NCBI GenBank assembly: GCA_964537505.1
Contig: CAZICK010000084.1
Coordinates: forward strand, 1 to 16,813
DNA length: 16,813 bases
Source of the DNA: DAINBT01 sp036732785
Lineage (GTDB): Bacteria; Planctomycetota; Phycisphaerae; Sedimentisphaerales; SM23-30
Direction: 5' to 3'
Part shown: positions 7,064 to 12,891 of the stretch, one piece after another
Position numbering within the stretch: position 1 is the stretch's first letter
How the letters are laid out: each line of letters opens with the position of its first letter
The notes under the pieces: generated by a model
Seen by the model: only the letters and a program-made list of their open reading frames with translations
Database searches by the model: none
What the model was told of the DNA's origin: nothing
Program-made: the position numbers and the translations under genes

Positions 7064-7555
7064 TTATTGTTCCAAAACCTTGAGCTTGTCACTTAATAAA
7101 ACAATATGGCCCATCTCTTCTTTGATTATGCCCCTTACTTTGTCTTTGCCGGATTCAGCGGAAACATAGTTTTCCAGGCCCAGATAAAAAACGATAGAGT
7201 CTTTTTCCAGACCTATGGCCGTATTCAAAATATCTTGTGGGGTCTCCCTGCCCGTCAGTTGTTCAGATGGGTCAGTTTCAACATCAAACACTTTTCCATC
7301 CGCCATTGCCCGCAGATACAATCCTACTTCATCATTTGGATCATAAACATCAGCCCCTTCACTGTCGGTAAGTTCGGCCCGCATAGACGCAAAGGTCTCT
7401 TCATGCTCCACTTCCATCTGGGCCAACTCTTCGAATAACTTTTTCATGCCTTTATTCGAGACCGCTTTCGCGGCGGCACGATAAAACTTGGCGCCGTTTC
7501 GTTCGATCTGCTCCGCCATCTCAAAAATTTCATCTGCACTAAATGTTACTGCCAT
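7064..7555 (-). CDS. Ferritin-like/rubrerythrin-type diiron protein lacking a rubredoxin domain
   Basis: A 163-aa ferritin-superfamily protein of the COG1633 kind. Two diiron half-sites are visible: Glu18 in the EQIERNGAKFY helix and E48-x2-H51 (MEVEHEETF), then Glu117 (IGLEKDSIVFY) and E147-x2-H150 (KEEMGH). Classical rubrerythrin has a C-terminal rubredoxin domain; here it is absent and a separate rubredoxin gene follows 26 nt later, as if the two domains were split. The expected role is reduction of hydrogen peroxide or O2 in the cytoplasm, though some relatives have other functions. The start at 7555 is chosen because AAAGGGG lies 6 nt upstream; the 14 extra codons open further upstream are the shadow of the end of desulfoferrodoxin. 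Only one base separates the two genes. Confidence 0.9.
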   Translation of the reverse strand: MAVTFSADEIFEMAEQIERNGAKFYRAAAKAVSNKGMKKLFEELAQMEVEHEETFASMRAELTDSEGADVYDPNDEVGLYLRAMADGKVFDVETDPSEQLTGRETPQDILNTAIGLEKDSIVFYLGLENYVSAESGKDKVRGIIKEEMGHIVLLSDKLKVLEQ

Positions 7556-7556
7556 T

Positions 7557-7934
7557 TTATACCCCTTTCCATAGTCCGTGAAGATTGCAAAATTCACGTG
7601 CGGTTACTGAGTTCGCTCCGATATTGAATACTGCTTCGGGTGCATCACCGGGATTCAGAAATTGGCGATAGGCCATACCATCGGCCAGCAATTCAATCCA
7701 TTCGATATAGTGCTTTTCTTCCATTGGATGAGCCACCCTGCCGACCCTCACCTTATAGCCGCCGGCGATCTTTTCGATTACGGGTACATGCTTTTCCTTG
7801 GCGGCATCGGTTGTGTTTTCAGTTAGCCGCGACATAGGTTCTCCACAGCATACCAGCTCACCGGCTCCACCGTGCAATACCTCTACAATGTTTCCACAAA
7901 TCGCACATTTGTATATTTCCATTTTTTTAGCCAT
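7557..7934 (-). CDS. dfx: Desulfoferrodoxin (class I/2Fe superoxide reductase)
   Basis: A 125-aa superoxide reductase, which reduces superoxide to hydrogen peroxide without making O2 and takes electrons from rubredoxin. The N-terminal desulforedoxin domain has the FeCys4 set C10-x2-C13 and C29-C30. The C-terminal neelaredoxin domain has the active-site ligands His49, His69, His75, Cys116 and His119, and the Glu47-Lys48 pair (EKHVPVIE) involved in catalysis. HPMEEKHYIEWIELLADG and CNLHGLW are near-textbook for the family. Length is typical. The ATG at 7934 has AAAGGG 7 nt upstream; an in-frame TTG at 7940 is a poorer start. It is the first gene of the six-gene minus-strand operon, with a promoter candidate about 30 nt upstream. 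Confidence 0.97.
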   Translation of the reverse strand: MAKKMEIYKCAICGNIVEVLHGGAGELVCCGEPMSRLTENTTDAAKEKHVPVIEKIAGGYKVRVGRVAHPMEEKHYIEWIELLADGMAYRQFLNPGDAPEAVFNIGANSVTAREFCNLHGLWKGV

Positions 7935-8237
7935 AACCAATCCCTTTCACAATTTGACAGTATTATTATAGCTCACGCCACAAATAATCCCAACACAGCC
8001 GATCTCAACTATGAACTAGAATTACCACGACCCATCCAAAATGTCAACCAAAATCCGATCCCTCTGCCCAGGGGGTGTGGCTTTATTTTCCGGCACGACG
8101 TAACCCCTTGTGTATAATAGGCTTATGGTAGCATGGTGTAACAGCCTTAACTTAAAGCCCCAAAGGAGTCCATTGATAGCCCTTTACAACATACCATAAT
8201 GCTGCTAAGATCACTGTGTAATTTAGGAGATTTTGAA
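7935..8237. other. Divergent intergenic region between dfx and the oxidoreductase gene
   Basis: This 303-nt stretch separates two divergently transcribed genes. It holds the dfx promoter on the minus strand. On the plus strand it has a TATAAT at 8113-8118 with no convincing -35. Next comes a leader containing an 8-bp inverted repeat, TTATGGTA (8123-8130) with TACCATAA (8192-8199). Reading frames across it show no ribosome binding site or protein-like composition. Confidence 0.5.
7965..7993 (-). promoter_or_regulatory. Sigma70-type promoter for the dfx oxygen-defence operon
   Basis: On the minus strand TTGGGA (7993-7988; 4 of 6 matches) and TATAAT (7970-7965; perfect) are spaced by exactly 17 nt. 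Transcription would start near 7958, giving a leader of about 24 nt before the dfx ATG. The AT-rich stretch around the -10 (CTATAATAATAC) resembles half of a PerR box, a peroxide-sensing operator, but the second half is degenerate, so regulation by PerR is only a weak suggestion. Confidence 0.55.
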
Positions 8238-9578
8238 ATGACAGATCATAAGAATATGAATAGACGGCATTTTTTGGCTGCTGCCGCGGCGACAACCGCT
8301 TTTACGATCATTCCACGACACGTTTTGGGCGGCAACGGCCATACATCTGCCAATGATAAAGTCAACATCGCCGGGATCGGCGTTGGCGGAATGGGTTTTG
8401 CAAACCTCAAAAACCTCGAAAGCCAGAACATTGTTGCGCTGTGTGACGTCGATCATCAATACGCTGCCAATGCCTTTGATCGATATCCCAATGCCATGCG
8501 ATACAAAGACTACCGTAAAATGCTTGAAGACCAAAAAGATATCGATGCAATACTAATCGCAACCCCTGACCACACTCATGCTATCATTACAATTGATTGT
8601 ATGAAAGCGGGTAAACACGTTTATTGCCAAAAACCCCTGACTCATACGGTTAAGGAAGCGCGTGATGTGACGCGTATTGCCAAAGAAACCGGCGTTGTCA
8701 CCCAGATGGGAATACAGGGCCATTCAGACGAAGGTATCAACCTCATTTGTGAATGGATTTGGGATGGAGCCATTGGCAAAATTGAAAAGGTTGATGCATG
8801 GTGTTCGCTGGCCTATTATCCTCCCGGACAGGCTTACTGGTGTACTACGCACTATGACATCCCCGCTGAAAAACCGCCGGTTCCACAGGCACTGGACTGG
8901 AATTTATGGCTTGGTCCGGCCCCGTGGCGTGACTATCATCCTACGTATCATCCCGGCCGCTGGCGTGCGTGGTATGATTTTGGTTGTGGCATGATGGGCG
9001 ACCGAGGCGTTCACACACTGGATTCGGTCTTTATGGCCTTAAAGCTCAAACAGCCCCAGGCAATCAGTGCGACCGTATCGAACCTGAACAATCAGACTCA
9101 TCCGATTTCTTCGATAGTAAACTATTATTTTGCCGCCCGCGAAGATTTGCCCCCTGTCAAGCTGACCTGGTATGAAGGTATCGAAGTACCACGGCCGGAA
9201 GAGCTTGAAGACGGTCGCAGACTGCCGTCCGAGGGCGGTGTTTTATTCAAAGGTGAAAAAGGCACGATCACATGCGGTGTGTATGGCGATAGCCCACGGA
9301 TTATTCCGGAAGCTAAGATGCACGCTTACAAGCAGCCGCCAAAAACACTGCCTCGTATAAAGGTTAGCCACGAAATGGAGTGGGTCAATGCGATAAAAGA
9401 GAACCGCAAGGCAAATGCCGATTTCAACTATTCCGGCCCATTGACCGAATTTGTCCTGCTCGGCAATCTCGCAAAACGCACACAATCCAAACTGTACTAC
9501 GATGCTGAGAATGTGAAAATTACCAACAATGACCGTGCCAACGAATTGATGCATAAAGAATATCGAACAGGATGGTAA
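8238..9578 (+). CDS. Tat-exported Gfo/Idh/MocA family NAD(P)-dependent oxidoreductase
   Basis: A 446-aa oxidoreductase with a twin-arginine signal (NRRHFL, residues 8-13) followed by an Ala-rich hydrophobic segment, so it is probably delivered folded with its cofactor to the periplasm-like compartment. The N-terminal Rossmann domain has GIGVGGMG (46-53), with the acidic CDVD (69-72) at the end of strand 2. TPDHTH (109-114) and QKPLTHT (131-137) correspond to the family's EKP motif, with Gln in place of Glu. GCGMMGDRGVHTLD lies in the C-terminal domain and carries the conserved His. The substrate, probably a sugar or sugar acid, cannot be named. The start is set by TAGGAGA at 8224-8230, 7 nt upstream, and by the position of the RR signal; an upstream in-frame ATG at 8199 has no such site. 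It appears to stand alone. Some Tat-exported relatives are GH109 glycosidases, which remains an alternative. Confidence 0.9.
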   Translation: MTDHKNMNRRHFLAAAAATTAFTIIPRHVLGGNGHTSANDKVNIAGIGVGGMGFANLKNLESQNIVALCDVDHQYAANAFDRYPNAMRYKDYRKMLEDQKDIDAILIATPDHTHAIITIDCMKAGKHVYCQKPLTHTVKEARDVTRIAKETGVVTQMGIQGHSDEGINLICEWIWDGAIGKIEKVDAWCSLAYYPPGQAYWCTTHYDIPAEKPPVPQALDWNLWLGPAPWRDYHPTYHPGRWRAWYDFGCGMMGDRGVHTLDSVFMALKLKQPQAISATVSNLNNQTHPISSIVNYYFAAREDLPPVKLTWYEGIEVPRPEELEDGRRLPSEGGVLFKGEKGTITCGVYGDSPRIIPEAKMHAYKQPPKTLPRIKVSHEMEWVNAIKENRKANADFNYSGPLTEFVLLGNLAKRTQSKLYYDAENVKITNNDRANELMHKEYRTGW

Positions 9579-9958
9579 TTGAAGCAGGATTAGCAGGCCC
9601 TGCTCTGACTTTGCGTATAAGCAACACAAAAAAAAAGTGCGACATCGCACTAAATAATTTTAGAACGGCGGCATTATGGATTAAGCTGGGCCATTTATCA
9701 ACCATAGAATAATAATTATGACCGTGTGCCTGCCATAAGTGCCTGTTTATAAAAGGATTATAGCTGACAGATAAATGCCTCTCCCCCGTGATTGCAAATT
9801 GATCGCTTGGCCGGAATCTGTTTGGTTGTCCTGCGAAAAAAATACTTGGAATTTTTTAGGTTACAAATGCCTGGAGAAGGGTAGAATAATCCTTGTGTAC
9901 AAGAAGCGCAGGGCCGAAGCCCGCGGTAGGATTTTTATAATTGCGAAAGGAAATTGTA
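9579..9958. other. Intergenic stretch upstream of the small lipoprotein
   Basis: No credible gene is seen in these 380 nt. After the terminator-like hairpin there is an inverted repeat CTTGTGTACAAG (9892-9903) just downstream of a weak TAGAAT -10-like hexamer (9882-9887). A GC hairpin follows (9907-9925, GGGC-CGAA-GCCC core), with ATTTTT 6 nt later at 9931-9936. This could be a leader hairpin or attenuator for the lipoprotein, but evidence is thin. Confidence 0.35.
9637..9650. terminator. GC hairpin flanked by A-run and T-rich tract
   Basis: GTGCG (9637-9641) pairs with CGCAC (9646-9650) around a 4-nt ACAT loop. It is preceded by nine A (9628-9636) and followed by TAAATAATTTT. On the plus strand this could end the oxidoreductase transcript 60 nt after its stop, with a modest U-tract. 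On the minus strand the nine T after the stem would make a stronger terminator, blocking antisense entry. A bidirectional role is possible. Confidence 0.45.
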
Positions 9959-10096
9959 ATGAAAACCAGTCTTTTAGTGATGACCACCGTTTTACTTACG
10001 GCAGTATTTGTGTTGTTCGGTTGCAAAAAGTCGAACACGCCGGCCGCGCCGGAAAAAGAGAAGGCTCCCGTTACGGCCCCTGCCGAGACGGAATAG
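9959..10096 (+). CDS. Small lipoprotein, 45 aa
   Basis: A tiny predicted membrane-anchored lipoprotein. The sequence starts MKTSLLVMTTVLLTAVFVLFGC: a Lys, then a long hydrophobic stretch, then the lipobox LFGC with Cys22 as the lipidation site. The mature part of about 24 residues is low-complexity and rich in Lys, Glu, Pro and Ala, ending ETE. AAAGGA at 9946-9951 lies 7 nt before the ATG, which is a strong reason to call it real. No family is recognised. Small lipoproteins of this style (entericidin-like in size only) are common and often envelope-stress related, but no function is assigned. Confidence 0.7.
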   Translation: MKTSLLVMTTVLLTAVFVLFGCKKSNTPAAPEKEKAPVTAPAETE

Positions 10097-10150
10097 AGCC
10101 AACTTACTGGGCCGCAGGTCCGCCGGTTACTTGAAAAGGACTTGCGACTC

Positions 10151-10200
10151 TCCGATCATGCACACTCACAGACACACTATGATGTGCTGTGCATACCGGA
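10151..10200 (+). ncRNA. Folded RNA element upstream of a terminator (candidate)
   Basis: TCCG (10151-10154) pairs with CGGA (10197-10200), and ATGCACA (10158-10164) pairs with TGTGCAT (10188-10194). Together they form an 11-bp two-part stem with a small 3x2 internal loop. Within the 23-nt apical part a further CACA/TGTG pairing is possible as an alternative. The fold ends 14 nt before the strong terminator at 10215-10244. This arrangement fits the 3' part of a lipoprotein mRNA, a small RNA, or a regulatory leader for the downstream genes. No known RNA family is recognised. Confidence 0.35.
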
Positions 10201-10214
10201 TGGACTTGGTGTTT

Positions 10215-10244
10215 AACCCCCGGGCCTGTTCCTGGGGGTTTTTT
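10215..10244 (+). terminator. Strong intrinsic terminator
   Basis: AACCCCCGGG (10215-10224) pairs with CCTGGGGGTT (10231-10240) to give a 10-bp stem with one G-U pair and a 6-nt CCTGTT loop. Six T follow through 10244. It ends the lipoprotein transcript 118 nt after its stop codon and separates it from the PspC gene. Confidence 0.85.
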
Positions 10245-10265
10245 CTTCTCCATCATTGCGAAGGT

Positions 10266-10278
10266 GATTGCGGCAATC
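10266..10278. promoter_or_regulatory. Operator-like palindrome upstream of the pspC-domain gene
   Basis: GATTGC and GCAATC form a perfect 6-bp inverted repeat around one central base, about 84 nt before the PspC-domain start. It could be a regulator binding site or a chance palindrome. No good promoter hexamers were found next to it. Confidence 0.2.
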
Positions 10279-10361
10279 TCATAAGCGTTTATCTCCCAAC
10301 CTACTACTGGTAATGGAACTTTTGTAAAACTCTTTTGCTGACAGTTCAAGGAGACCATGCA

Positions 10362-10562
10362 ATGAAAAAACTATATCGTTCGCAAACAGATGTTAAAATT
10401 GCCGGAATCTGTGGCGGAATCGGCCGGGAGTTTGACGTCGATTCCAGTATGATCCGCCTGGCGGCGGTATTCGCCTGTGTAATCAGCGGTGTGCTGCCAA
10501 TGGTCATCACGTATATCGTCGCATGGATCATCCTGCCAAAAGGCCGACCGCCCGAAGAATAG
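10362..10562 (+). CDS. PspC-domain membrane protein
   Basis: A 66-aa protein consisting of a single PspC domain. It starts MKKLYRSQTDVKIAGICGGIGREF, the typical LYRS..D..IAGVCGG opening of the family, continues with VDSSMIRLAAVFACV, and ends with one long hydrophobic segment (about 33-58) closing with ILPKG. It is probably a small inner-membrane protein of the phage-shock/envelope-stress type, where PspC domains act as sensors or partners. The ATG at 10362 is preferred because AAGGAG (10348-10353) is 8 nt upstream. It lies 53 nt before the asparaginyl-tRNA synthetase gene and may be co-transcribed, though the functional link is unclear. Confidence 0.88.
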   Translation: MKKLYRSQTDVKIAGICGGIGREFDVDSSMIRLAAVFACVISGVLPMVITYIVAWIILPKGRPPEE

Positions 10563-10615
10563 AAAAAACGTGCGGGGACAAACCTCACCCCGCCACTAAG
10601 AACAGGAAACAAAGA

Positions 10616-12118
10616 ATGAAAACAATCACAATCGACCGGATGTCCCAACACATTGGAGAAAAAGTTGAAATCAAAGGCTGGCTGTATAATGCCCGTACCG
10701 GCGGCAGGGTGCTGTTCTTGATATTACGCGACGGCACCGGCCTGTGCCAGGCAATTCTCGAAAAAACCGACGAAAACACAAGAACCTTCCAGGACGTCAA
10801 ACGCCTGACACAGGAATCCTCACTGATCGTCCGCGGTACTGTGCACGAGGACCAGCGCAGTGTCGGCGGGTACGAACTGACTTCCTGTGACGTACAGGTG
10901 GTACACCGAGCCGAAGATTATCCGATCACACCAAAGGCCCACGGCATCGACTTCCTGATGAAAAATCGCCATTTGCATCTGCGATCCCAACGGCAATGGG
11001 CCTTGGCCCGTGTCCGTCACACAGTGGTCGATGCCATCAGACGTTTTTTTAACGATAACGGTTTTACGCTGGTCGATACGCCGATCTTCGCCCCCGCCGC
11101 CGGCGAAGGCGAACAGACGCTCTTTCAGGTGGACTATTTCGGCGAAAAAGTAGCGCTGGCACAGACGGGACAGTTATATTTGGAAGCCGCCGCGATGAGC
11201 CTCGGCAAGGTCTATTGTTTTGGCCCAACCTTCCGCGCTGAAAAAAGCAAGACCCGCCGACACCTTACCGAATTCTGGATGGTCGAGCCGGAAATCGCCT
11301 ATATCGACCTCGACGGCCTCTTCGAGGTCGCCGAACAGTTTATTTATTCGGTTGTGCAGACGGTATTATCGCAAAGAAAAACAGAGCTGGAAATACTACA
11401 GCGAGATACCGCCGACCTGGAAATAATCAAACCGCCGTTTGTTCGCCTTAGCTACACCGACGCCGTGGACCTGCTACACAGCCAAAGGGTAAAAGATTTC
11501 CTCCAGAACCAACTCGCCGAAAAACAAACTCAGGCCGACGAATTAGACAAGAATATTACCGACTGGACCGAACAGCAAAAAAATGCGAAAAAACAATGGC
11601 TCCAGGACGAGCTTGCCCGGCAGATAGCCGAGGCACGCGAACAACTCGCCGAGTTGAGAGAGCAGATCGGTAATATCCCTCACCACATGCAACTGGCAGC
11701 GGGTTTCTGCTGGGGCAAGGACCTGGGCGGCTCGGACGAAACGATAATATCACAACTGCACACTCAGCCGGTATTTGTCCATCGCTACCCAAAGACTGTC
11801 AAAGCCTTTTACATGAAACCCGACCCCGATGATTCACGCATAGTATTGAATTTCGACTGCCTGGCGCCGCAAGGTTATGGTGAGATCATCGGCGGCTCGG
11901 TGCGTGAAGATGATTGCGATGCACTGCTGGCTCGAATTAACCACGAAGGCTACGACCCGGCCGAGTACCAGTGGTACCTGGACCTGCGCCGTTACGGCTC
12001 GGTCCCGCACGGCGGGTTCGGGCTGGGCGTCGAACGCACCGTCGCATGGCTGACCGGCGTCAAACACATCCGCGAAACAATCGCCTTCCCACGCATGATG
12101 GGTAAAATCTATCCCTAG
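10616..12118 (+). CDS. asnS: Asparaginyl-tRNA synthetase with coiled-coil insertion
   Basis: A 500-aa class IIb aminoacyl-tRNA synthetase that charges tRNA-Asn with asparagine. An N-terminal OB-fold anticodon-binding domain (about 1-105, VEIKGWLYNARTGGRVLFLILRDGTG) is followed by the catalytic core. Motif 2 is FRAEKSKTRRHLTEFWMVEPE (FRAE at 206-209) and motif 3 is GLGVERTVAWLTG (GLGVER at 469-474), ending in the FPR region. YPKTVKAFYMK and GEIIGGSVRE are typical of AsnRS rather than AspRS. The usual bacterial length is about 430-470 aa; here the extra length is a Gln/Glu/Ala/Lys-rich helical stretch at about 290-352 that reads as a coiled coil, inserted before the LAAGFCWGKDLGGSDE segment. 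The start at 10616 has AGGA 8 nt upstream. It is followed 35 nt later by a GNAT gene. Confidence 0.93.
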   Translation: MKTITIDRMSQHIGEKVEIKGWLYNARTGGRVLFLILRDGTGLCQAILEKTDENTRTFQDVKRLTQESSLIVRGTVHEDQRSVGGYELTSCDVQVVHRAEDYPITPKAHGIDFLMKNRHLHLRSQRQWALARVRHTVVDAIRRFFNDNGFTLVDTPIFAPAAGEGEQTLFQVDYFGEKVALAQTGQLYLEAAAMSLGKVYCFGPTFRAEKSKTRRHLTEFWMVEPEIAYIDLDGLFEVAEQFIYSVVQTVLSQRKTELEILQRDTADLEIIKPPFVRLSYTDAVDLLHSQRVKDFLQNQLAEKQTQADELDKNITDWTEQQKNAKKQWLQDELARQIAEAREQLAELREQIGNIPHHMQLAAGFCWGKDLGGSDETIISQLHTQPVFVHRYPKTVKAFYMKPDPDDSRIVLNFDCLAPQGYGEIIGGSVREDDCDALLARINHEGYDPAEYQWYLDLRRYGSVPHGGFGLGVERTVAWLTGVKHIRETIAFPRMMGKIYP

Positions 12119-12153
12119 AAATTAAACCACTGGAACGCAAAAGGAAAATTGTC

Positions 12154-12708
12154 GTGAAAGAAGTTGAGGCAGAGCTTGAAGGGCCACGAGTGTTGCTCAG
12201 AAAACTCAGGGCCTCCGACGCTTCAGATATTTATCTCAATATCAATAACAGGGACATAGCACGCTGGACAATCGCCCTTCCTTATCCGTATCCAAAAGAC
12301 GAAGCAGCGAAACACATCCGCAAAATGCAGCGGCTGTGGAGAACCGGAAAAACGTTTGCATTTGGTATTGTGCTTAAGGAAACCGCCAGGCTCATCGGTA
12401 ACGTGAACTTGGCAAGGGTCGATCAAAAACACAAGTGCGCGGAAATGAACTTCTGGATCGGCAAAAAATACTGGCGCCAGGGCCTTGCCACCCAAGCTGC
12501 CCGTCTGGCACTCAACTTCGGATTCAAAAAACTCAAACTGCACAGAATCTATGCCGCGGCTTTTGAACCCAATGTCGCCTCACGGGGCGTCCTGAAAAAA
12601 TGCGGCTTCACCCACGAAGGCACCATGCGACAGGCAGTCGTCAAACACAACAAACGACACAATTTCCTCAACTACGGCATATTGAAATCAGAGTTCAACG
12701 ACGCTTAG
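12154..12708 (+). CDS. GNAT family N-acetyltransferase (RimJ/RimL type)
   Basis: A 184-aa acetyltransferase of the Acetyltransf_3 group. It has the N-terminal RVLLRKLRASDASDIY (12-27), the central AEMNFWIGKKYWRQGLAT block with the acetyl-CoA pyrophosphate-binding WRQGLAT (107-113), HRIYAAAFEPNVASRGVLKKCGF (130-152) forming the second half of the fold, and a tail GTMRQAVVKHNKRHNFLNYGIL that is typical of RimJ/RimL-like proteins. It would acetylate an N-terminus, a side chain or a small amine; the substrate is unknown. The start is GTG at 12154, supported by AAAGGA at 12140-12145, 8 nt upstream. It lies 35 nt after asnS and is likely in the same transcript. Confidence 0.9.
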   Translation: MKEVEAELEGPRVLLRKLRASDASDIYLNINNRDIARWTIALPYPYPKDEAAKHIRKMQRLWRTGKTFAFGIVLKETARLIGNVNLARVDQKHKCAEMNFWIGKKYWRQGLATQAARLALNFGFKKLKLHRIYAAAFEPNVASRGVLKKCGFTHEGTMRQAVVKHNKRHNFLNYGILKSEFNDA

Positions 12709-12774
12709 CCGGATATATGAAAAACCGCACTTCTTGCGTAATTCTGCAAAAAATGGCAGTGGGAATAAATATTC

Positions 12775-12804
12775 TTGACTCTGCGATAGGATTTCTGTTA
12801 AAAT
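12775..12804 (+). promoter_or_regulatory. Sigma70-type promoter candidate for the alpha-galactosidase gene
   Basis: TTGACT (12775-12780; 5 of 6 matches) and TAAAAT (12799-12804; 5 of 6) are 18 nt apart. A start near 12811 would place the AAGGAG site at 12814-12819 at the very 5' end of the mRNA and give a leader of about 65 nt before the glycosidase ATG. Confidence 0.55.
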
Positions 12805-12825
12805 CACCGATGTAAGGAGTCAATC

Positions 12826-12891
12826 GTGTCGTTTGACCGTTTGAATGGAGAGTATTATGCTGATGGAGGTGTGAGATGCAATCTTTTGTGA
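12826..12891 (+). CDS. Possible 21-aa leader peptide overlapping the glycosidase start
   Basis: A GTG at 12826 is preceded by AAGGAG (12814-12819) with a 6-nt spacer, a better site than many genes in this window. The frame runs 21 codons, beginning MSFDRLNGEYYADGG, and stops at TGA 12889-12891, overlapping the alpha-galactosidase start (12876) by 16 nt in another frame. It may be a translated leader that couples or tunes translation of the glycosidase. A second mini-frame, ATG 12857 to TGA 12874 (5 codons), ends 1 nt before the glycosidase ATG. Neither has protein-level support. Confidence 0.3.
   Translation: MSFDRLNGEYYADGGVRCNLL

Noticed and set aside
9775..10134. 119-aa open frame overlapping the small lipoprotein
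   Set aside because: No SD at a sensible distance from its ATG, no protein-like domain, and the overlapping 45-aa frame has a lipobox and a strong SD.
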